A stretch of 64,000 bases of DNA from Oikopleura dioica (taxonomy: Eukaryota > Chordata > Appendicularia > Copelata > Oikopleuridae): assembly GCA_907165135.1 (NCBI GenBank), contig OU015566.1, forward strand, positions 10,276,157 to 10,340,156, in the 5' to 3' direction. Shown here piece by piece: positions 56,849-64,000 of this stretch. A program made the position numbers and the translations under genes. The notes below the pieces were generated by a model. It made no database searches and had not been told where the DNA came from. It saw only the letters and a list, made by a program, of their open reading frames with translations. Position 1 is the stretch's first letter. Each line of letters begins with the position of its first letter.

Positions 56849-57795
56849 TTTGACTGTTGAAGGTCCCTCTCAATATAGCGCTTTGGATATGAAAAAATTC
56901 AAACGCTATAATAACATGATCAATGTTCACCAGCCGTTTATTTCAAAATTCTCCAGAAATCCTGTAATTGCAACTGGACTTTATACGACTCTTTTTGCTG
57001 ATATTTGTGTTGCTTATATAAACGATGCCTGGGAGAATAATCTTTATCGCTATATTTTGGTTGTTGTGGATGGACTTTCTCGTCAGTTATTTGTTCGTCC
57101 TTTGTATCAAAAAACTGCTGCTGAGACTTCTGAAAATTTGGAAGATATTTTCATGCATATGGATATGCCTGGACAGACGTTTTTGGTTACCGATCGTGGA
57201 AAAGAATTTGAAAGTTCGATTTGGCCAATGTTGGACAGATGGGGAGTTATGCCTGTTCAAGTCGATGGACCCCATAAAGCATCTTTAGCTGAACGTGTTA
57301 TGTAAGATTTTCAAATTATTTTATAATTAAAATTTTGATTATAGACGAACGCTTGAAGAACGCCTTGAAAAATATTTCTTTAAAAAAGGACGTCGACAAT
57401 GGTATAAAATACTACAAGATATTGCCAATGCTTACAACAATACCGTTCACAATGCAATCGGAATGAAACCAGCTGATGTCACTCGTGATAATGCAAGACA
57501 ACTGTTTGACTTTATGGAGCAGAAGCGTAACCAAATCGCGCGAGAGCGAAAGACAAAATTCGACGTTGGCGATATTGTTCGAATCCCGTTTAATCGTGAC
57601 AAGCAGACAACATTCGTCAAAGGCGCCCGAGCAAATTGGGAAAGTGATTTTTATCAAATTGATGAGATTCTCTTTGGCACTCATGTGCCTACCTTTTTTA
57701 TTGTTAAACTTAAAACTGGAAAACGTGTTGCTCGTCGATTCTATGAGAAAGAATTGAATCTTGTTATCAAACTGTCAGAATTTATCGATGCTTAA
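55887..57795 (+). CDS. Polinton DDE integrase with long basic N-terminal region
   Basis: Exons 55887-57301 and 57345-57795 join through a 43-nt GT-AG intron to give about 621 residues. The first 310 residues are Lys/Arg and Ser/Thr-rich and overlap the 55583-56848 frame. The rve-type catalytic core follows from about 56960. The first Asp is in LFADICVAY and the second in VTDRGKEF. The catalytic Glu lies in SLAERV just before the intron. The second exon carries an SH3-like C-terminal part (FDVGDIVRIPFN). It would insert element DNA into the host genome. The N-terminal extension is much longer than needed for an integrase and may be a separate protein joined by read-through or splicing. Confidence 0.82.
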
Positions 57796-57880
57796 CTTTT
57801 TGTTTTCTGTGCATGTAAATTTGTCTCTTCCTGTCTCTCTCACGTTCTCTCTCCGTGTGTTTAAAGACTGGATCAATTAA

Positions 57881-58012
57881 ATGGTACCTTATCGTCGATG
57901 CAACTCTCGAGCAATTGCCAATCGAAAGAAACGAAAAATTCGCAAGACAACAACAACCATCTCCAATCGACGACGTCGACAAACCAAGTCAAAGAAGAAA
58001 CGCTACTATTGA
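57881..58012 (+). CDS. 43-aa Arg/Lys-rich core-like protein
   Basis: ATG at 57881, TGA at 58010-58012. About 40% of residues are Arg or Lys (NRKKRKIRKTTTT, NRRRRQTKSKKKRYY). It sits between the integrase and capsid genes. Size and composition resemble small DNA-condensing core proteins of adenovirus-like viruses and adintoviruses (pX/mu type). Homology cannot be shown by eye for so short a basic peptide. Confidence 0.55.
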   Translation: MVPYRRCNSRAIANRKKRKIRKTTTTISNRRRRQTKSKKKRYY

Positions 58013-58226
58013 GAGTAAAAGTAAAATCAATCTTACGCCTCTTTTTTTCATTTTTTTATTTTTAGAATACTCTTATCAAGAATAGAACACTTTTCTTGAT
58101 TATGGTGGTTTCTATAATTCTTTGCAGTCTTGCGATTTCTCTTTATCTGCTTACTGAAACTGTTCACGTTTTTATGATCGTGTTTCAATAAGAGAGGTTC
58201 TTTTCTTATTTTTATATTTTTAAGAA

Positions 58227-60023
58227 ATGACTCATGCCATAAAAAATGAAAAATATGGTCGACTTTTGTATTTGAACACGCGCACTGGCGATGATGAAGA
58301 TGATAACCCTCAAAAGGGTTATACAGTGATGTGTAAACTTGGCGTTGAAGAAGTGCCTGGTTTGATACGATTTCGAATTCCCGATCACAGCAAGTCACTC
58401 AAACTGGATCAATGCATGTTTTTGTGCACACTAGAAGCAGAAGAAAATTATGTACCGGACAACGACTATCACTCGAAAATTGTGAGCACGCTGGTAGTTA
58501 AAATCTTGGATTCGCCGTTACTGACATCATTTGACGTGCGAGAATATGCGTTTTTTACAAAATTTTTGACGAAATTGAACTACTCGTCAGAAGCGCAAGA
58601 AGTCGAAATGTTTCCATCTGGTCATTACGATTCACGTGATGTTGATGCCGATAAACTTGAAAAATATTTGGTCAAGCACAATGGATACACACTCAAACAC
58701 CATCGGCAAAAGTTTGCCGAACCTGTTTGGAAAAATTCGCCAACGAAATTCAAGTTCAAAACAGGCGCAGAAGAGATCGAGTACGAAACGCTGAGTTATC
58801 GATATCACGTGAGAACTCCGATTTATCATGGATTGTGCAGACAGCCGCGGGTGATCCCTCCACATATAGCAACTGAATTTGATATTCGACTCAACAAGGC
58901 TCCTTCATGCTTGCTGCAGTCTTCAGAATTTCAAAAATGTCGCATTCCAATTGAGAAGATGAAAGAATTGTTGGCCGGCTCTCACGATTACTCTGATGAT
59001 TTGGAACTAGAATATCGAGTTTTGGAACATCGAATTGCCGACGAATGTAATTGCGCTAGCTTACAAACGCGCACTCTGGAATACGAGCAAATCAAAGTGA
59101 TTGGCTATCACCCTGTTTCCAAGGAGAATCTTGCTACGATGGCTGACAAAAGCAATATTGGTGCCGAGTATCCACAGAACACGTGGCAGCCGCACATTGT
59201 GCGTTATAAAATTCCAAGAGTGAAACAGCAAAAATTTGGCGACAAAGCATATGGCTTATTTTGGCGAAGATTTAACATGGATGAAAACAAACTTCCGAAA
59301 CTCATGGATCATATGATTGAAGCGGTATTTTGCAACGCATCTTCCGATGAGAAACCCATCACCAATAAAAACAACAAGCATCTTGCCAAGATTCCTTTCT
59401 TCAATCCTCGCTGCTTCTCAAAGAATGAGCCTGGTGGACGAACTTCGTATACGTACACAATCAGTACTGGATCTTTTCCGTATATGATCATTTTCTCTGG
59501 CTTGGCTCATACTCGGAATGCAAAATTTGACTTTCGCACTTGTCCAGTCAAGACGTCGATGAACGATCCGAAATTCAAAATTTGCGAGTTCTCGATCAGA
59601 ATAAATCAGACAAACGTCTTTCGAACTCCATGGCGCACACCAACTCAACACTATATCAATTTTCTGCAACATAACGGACGATACGATAATAAGGCGATTG
59701 GTGGCAATGTCGATTTCGACCAATTTCAAAATGAAGATTGGTGCGTGCCTATGCGATTTGACGATCGCAAGGGGAACTATGGCTTGATCGAAGTGGAAGT
59801 CGTTTTCGATCGAGAGCTTGACGTGAATGACACTTGGGATGCGATTGTTTTTCGAGTACCGACAGCAGATTTGACCCTTGACAATGTTCGAAAAGGTACA
59901 AGAAAAAAAAATAACAGAAATTTATTATTAATTCTAGAAGCGACAATTGTTTATCCTCAACTTGCTGGTACTAAGCGACGAAGAGAACCAGACTATTTGG
60001 ATTTGCAAAATGATGGAATTTGA
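58227..60023 (+). CDS. presumed Polinton major capsid protein
   Basis: A 598-codon frame from ATG 58227. Length, beta-rich composition and position before polB fit the double jelly-roll capsid protein of Polintons; this is inferred from context, not from a diagnostic motif. A 42-nt segment (59896-59937, GTACAA...TCTAG) near the 3' end looks like an in-frame intron; removing it leaves the frame open. The C-terminus is basic (AGTKRRREPDYL). A penton-like partner gene was not identified. Confidence 0.65.
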   Translation: MTHAIKNEKYGRLLYLNTRTGDDEDDNPQKGYTVMCKLGVEEVPGLIRFRIPDHSKSLKLDQCMFLCTLEAEENYVPDNDYHSKIVSTLVVKILDSPLLTSFDVREYAFFTKFLTKLNYSSEAQEVEMFPSGHYDSRDVDADKLEKYLVKHNGYTLKHHRQKFAEPVWKNSPTKFKFKTGAEEIEYETLSYRYHVRTPIYHGLCRQPRVIPPHIATEFDIRLNKAPSCLLQSSEFQKCRIPIEKMKELLAGSHDYSDDLELEYRVLEHRIADECNCASLQTRTLEYEQIKVIGYHPVSKENLATMADKSNIGAEYPQNTWQPHIVRYKIPRVKQQKFGDKAYGLFWRRFNMDENKLPKLMDHMIEAVFCNASSDEKPITNKNNKHLAKIPFFNPRCFSKNEPGGRTSYTYTISTGSFPYMIIFSGLAHTRNAKFDFRTCPVKTSMNDPKFKICEFSIRINQTNVFRTPWRTPTQHYINFLQHNGRYDNKAIGGNVDFDQFQNEDWCVPMRFDDRKGNYGLIEVEVVFDRELDVNDTWDAIVFRVPTADLTLDNVRKGTRKKNNRNLLLILEATIVYPQLAGTKRRREPDYLDLQNDGI

Positions 60024-60110
60024 GCGCCCTCACTCCGCTGCGCCACACATACATGCATGCATAACTGTATCTCTTTTCTCTCTCCTTTTTTTGTCAATGA
60101 TAATAATAAA

Positions 60111-63100
60111 ATGAGTGATCGTTTTTTCCCTGGTCGTTATTCGACAAAAAATGCAAGAAAAAAATCAAAAAAGAGATATAAAAGACTCTTACAGCGTGTA
60201 TGTATTGATTTTTGAAATGAGCAGATTTTTCAATTTTTGCTTAAGTCGGAATCAGATGTTTCGTCTGTTTTTTCTGATTTGGATTCTTTACAACAAGATG
60301 TAGAGCAGCAGCCGGAAGAGCAGCAGCAGCAGCCGGAACAGTCGGAAGACGACGATCCAATACTAAAAAGTAATATTTATTCGGCTATTTTGATGGGTAT
60401 AAATTGGTGGAAATTTTTGCAAAAATCAAAAATGATTCCAAAACGAATAAATCAAAAACTACGCGAAGAGCTTGCCAATGTAGATATTATGCCGTGTGTG
60501 GAAAGATTTGGTAATCATCCGAAACGAGAAGATTTGCCAAAACTGGAAGAATTTCTTGATGTCGATCTTTATTGTTTATTTGGAGGAACTTATTCAGAAT
60601 TGACAATTTGCTATCGCCCGCAGAGAATTAATGTTAAGCTAAATCTTCGTCAAGTGATTGATAATTTTGAAAGTGCACAACAAAAAAGACCGCTGGTGAT
60701 TTTACAATCGGCGAGACCGTTTATGAACGAGCTTGGCAATTATTATGTAATACCGTCAAGAAAAGCTGCAGATAAAATCGAGGGAGGCTGGATGAGCATT
60801 TGGTCCGCTGTTGTGAAACATCGCTGGCCAAAATTGTCCGAGCCGGATGTGAAATCTAAAATTGAGCACGTGAAAAGGACGATTGGTCTTGAGGAAAACG
60901 AAATCTACACGATAGCTGATGGGGTTTTCAATCGACTAAAGAGTAAATTTGGAGTTTCGGTTCGTCTTTTCATTTCAAATTATGTCAACGATAATGTGAA
61001 TGACAAGACCTGTATTTACACAACAATGGGAAAAAATCACTTGAATCTTTTAATTGGAAGCTTGAAAGAAGACGAGTTTGCTGAGGAATTCAAAAAATTA
61101 ACTTCATGCTCTTTGAACAAATTACGACGAGAGCCTTGGCGCTGTCCTGAAATGTCCGACGATCGTGATTATCATCGCTCAAGAAAAAAATCTCAGTTAA
61201 ATGAAGTAGAAACAAATCGTGTTCTAAATTGGTGTCGCTCTGGAACATACTTTCACTCGAAAGAATCAAAAACAAAAGGTTCCAAAAAGTAAGCTTTATT
61301 CAAAAAAATCTTTTTTAATTTTTATCCAAGGATCCAAAAAAGAAGAGTTTTTCAATTAAATTCATCTTCTTCATCATCGTCATCGTCGTCGTCGTCGTCG
61401 AGTGAAAAAAATACGATTCAAGAAGAAGATGAAATGGAATATGAGGCGGCTGATTGGGACTTGCATGAGCAACAAGCGGCCGAGGCTGACGCTTTTGATC
61501 GTCAAGCGTGCGCTTTCATTGACGGCGAAGCTCACGCAAGCGGTGGTGATGATCATGAGCGAGAAAGTGTTGATTTAGCAGCCGAATCATCGTCGTCGTC
61601 GTCGTCGTCTTCAATTTATTCCGAGACTTTCAAGCCAATTTACAATGTAGCCTCATTAGCGCCAAATATTTTTGATGAAAATACTCGCGTTAAAATTCTT
61701 CCCGATTCGGCAATAGTTCATATGCCACGATGTCCGACAAAGGATTGTCTCTATTCGACTCGTCAACCAAGCAGAATGAAGAAACATATCAAAAACTGCT
61801 CCGGCGAGCCGAAAATCATTTATCGCCAGAGTGTAAACGGTCCTGATATATATTCATATGTTGGCGAATTGGCAAAAGAAGGCTGGCTCCCAAGCGTCGA
61901 ATTCAATCAAAATTATTTTGTTACTTATGATATTGAGAGTTTTATGTCGGCTGGGCCATTTACAACTGATGAGAAACATCACAAGCTGGTCTCGATTGCA
62001 CTTCACACTAGTCAACAGGAACAAAAAATCTTTATCCGCAAAGATATGCGCTACGAATCTGGGTTGAGTCTAGTCCATGAGTTTATTTTGTATCTAAAAA
62101 ATCTTCAAGAAAAAATGATTGAAAATCTGCCTGATTGTATAAAAGACGGTGTCGATCATTTTTCACGAATTCTTGGAGACAAAGAAGAACGCTCAAAATA
62201 CTCGCTTCATCAAGTTGAAAATATGCGCCAAAAGCGCAACTATTTAAAGGATTTTATGAAGCTCAAAGTTTACGGCTGGTGCTCGGAAAGATATGATTTA
62301 CCTGTTTTGTATCCGCTCATTTGTGATGTATTTTATGAAATGGCGAATCGAGACGACTCACAAGTCAGCATTATCAAGCGAGATGGCGGTTATATGGTTG
62401 TTGAATCAATGGGGATTTCTTTTCGCGATTTTAAAAATCATACATCACCACAAACACTGGAAAAGTTGGCTCGATCGTGTGGACTCGATGAGTCTAAATT
62501 CAAAAAAGGACTGTACCCTTATGAGTGGCATACCGATCCTGATCAGTTGGAAAGGCGTAAGCAATTCCTTGCTTATCCCTGCTTCAGATCGACAATGACC
62601 ATACGCTCAGACAAGTATCCAAAAGAGATGAACGAACTTATCGCACAACGTCACAACAATATGGATCCGACAAATATTCTAGAGATTGGTTATTTGTTGA
62701 ATCTTCATTTGTTGATTGACGATGAGGTGGTGATTGATGCATGCGAGAATCGTGATAAGAATCCGCTGATGGAGTTCAACACTGCGCACGAGTATGGCGA
62801 TAATATTTTTGAAAAAATTTGTCAATGGTTTACAATGGATGAAGAAAAGGGCTGCCTTCAGTGTGATCCAAATGATGAACAAGTTCAAGAGTTTTTTGCA
62901 TGCTCGCCCAAGCTCTATGTGGAAAGCAGCCGCCGATGGGACGAACTCGAGGCAATATTCAACGATGATATGTCTATGACGCGATTTCTCATTGATTACA
63001 ATTTTAACGATGTTATTCTTTTAGAAGGATCGATATCGTCATTTGCAGAGAGTTACAAAAGTCGATTGCAAATTTGCTTGCACTCGTTTCTCTCAATTGC

Positions 63101-64000
63101 AAAGCTAGCGCAGACAATTTCATTTATAATGTACGATCCGAGCGTGCCACCAATTTATTCAATACCTCCAAAACATTGCGATTTTTACAATAAATGTCGT
63201 GAAAAGTTATCTGGAGGCATAACTCAAGTACTGCACCGTGCGATCAATCTCAACGGTGAAAGTGAACACATTCCAGCTGCTGCAAGAATTGCGCCAAATG
63301 GTAAACCCTATGTTAAAGTTATCATGTTGGATTTTAATTCTTTGTATCCACAAATCTTTCGAAGTTGGATGCCCTGTGGGCCAGGAATCATGTTTAAAAA
63401 AGACGGTGGAAGGTTTTTTGCCGATGGAATGTTCAATCAAAGGGAGAACGCATCGATTGAGTCGATCCAATGGCTCGAGTATTGTAATTCAATGACAGAA
63501 TACAACGGTCAAATAAAACATGCTTACAATCACGTGGAAAAGAAGATTGCCGGCTACTCTGTGGATGGATATTTTGAGGATCAAGACAACATTGTTGTTT
63601 TTGAATTTCGTGGTTGCTCTTTTCATTATTGTCCTAATTGTAAGTCAGGATGAAGAGCTCTCTTTTTTCTGTTTTTTTTTAAAATCAACTAAAAAAGCCC
63701 TACTCTAAGCGTAAACCCTGGCGTGCTAATCGAGTGAAAATAGGAAAAAAAGAGTACAAAACACTTACCAACGATGAAATGAAAACGCTCGACGATGAGC
63801 GCATGCTCAAAATTAAAGACCATTTGACAGCGTCATCAACAAAATCCGTCACCATTCGTATTGAATACATGTGCCGCTGGACGCGTACTTGGTGCAATTT
63901 AGTTTTGAATAATAATCCTCCTGAATCGTCAATTTATCCTTTTCTTTACAAGGGTTCGAAGCAGGTGATTCGAGGCGGAGTGACCGAGGACGATTTCAAA
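60111..64000 (+). CDS. protein-primed family B DNA polymerase (polB), partial
   Basis: Exons 60111-60197, 60246-61288, 61331-63639 and a last visible exon from about 63697 to the window edge. The first two encode an N-terminal extension with Gln/Glu-rich and ordered segments; exon 3 opens with a Ser run. Exonuclease motif I is FVTYDIESFM, motif II lies in GWCSERYDLPVL and motif III in YNFNDVILL. Polymerase motif A is MLDFNSLYPQI. Further motifs and the C-terminus lie beyond the window. Introns 1 and 2 are 48 and 42 nt, GT-AG. At the third joint a standard GT-AG splice is one base out of phase, so a non-canonical intron or a frame break is present. By family it replicates the element from terminal-protein primers. 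Confidence 0.85.

Larger units (their letters stand above)
53816..64000. mobile_element. Polinton/Maverick (adintovirus-like) element, partial
   Basis: Contains a packaging ATPase, DDE integrase, presumed major capsid protein, small basic core-like protein and protein-primed family B DNA polymerase. This combination defines Polintons, self-synthesising virus-like DNA transposons. The two gene blocks are divergent around 55370-55580. The right end is cut by the window; the left terminus is not resolved. A cysteine protease (PRO) and an identified penton gene were not found. Several genes carry introns of 42-49 nt. Confidence 0.88.

Noticed and set aside
57087-57275. Antisense and alternative frames within integrase, capsid and polymerase genes
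   Set aside because: Short, lacking domains, and explained as shadows of the long conserved frames.

Overview
The window looks like a piece of a very compact animal nuclear genome, most likely an appendicularian tunicate (Oikopleura-like). Genes are packed on both strands with a few hundred bases or less between them, most introns are about 40-60 nt, and at least three introns must use GA...AG boundaries to keep conserved proteins in frame. The gene set is metazoan (SIN3, FOXA, NOMO, NAA35, MORN5, SLC22, a class I cytokine receptor). The species assignment is inference; no rRNA or mitochondrial marker is present.

Layout. 0.1-3.3 kb: a 3.1-kb non-autonomous hAT-like element with an 8-bp target duplication and terminal inverted repeats, filled by about 43 copies of a 54-56-bp hairpin-forming satellite. 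3.3-5.4 kb: four short minus-strand reading units (a RING-finger gene, a Cys-rich protein, two basic proteins). 5.5-9.4 kb: a minus-strand SIN3 co-repressor, with a tRNA-Glu(TTC) just upstream. 10.9-15.6 kb: a gp130/Domeless-type cytokine receptor in 11 exons with WSxPS and Box1 motifs. 15.9-17.7 kb: an unrecognised single-pass membrane protein. 17.7-20.2 kb: a large gene-poor stretch leading into FOXA (20.2-21.5 kb). 22.3-29.1 kb: a small secreted protein, a reeler/DB-module/somatomedin-B/PA14-like membrane protein and a Golgi-type sulfotransferase. 29.3-36.8 kb: a catalytically dead transferrin-receptor/NAALADase-like protein, a C-type lectin with a Thr-rich stalk, and an SLC22 transporter. 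37.1 kb: a complete single-exon gene for a 58-aa secreted cationic peptide. 37.6-46.7 kb: NAA35, MORN5 and NOMO; one NOMO intron carries a 161-bp Tc1/mariner-type MITE. 47.3-49.4 kb: a gene of unknown function. 49.5-52.7 kb: six tiny unrecognised genes, one with an N-myristoylation-type start.

53.8-64 kb: the left part of a Polinton/Maverick (adintovirus-like) element that runs off the right edge. On the minus strand it has a membrane protein, an A32/FtsK-type packaging ATPase and an overlapping 140-aa protein. Divergently, on the plus strand, it has a DDE integrase whose N-terminal half is overprinted by a second long reading frame, a tiny Arg/Lys-rich core-like protein, a presumed major capsid protein and a protein-primed family B DNA polymerase. 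Several of these virus-like genes are interrupted by host-sized spliceosomal introns. The intron-bearing Polinton, its overprinted region, and the neighbouring cluster of tiny genes are the most unusual part of the window.
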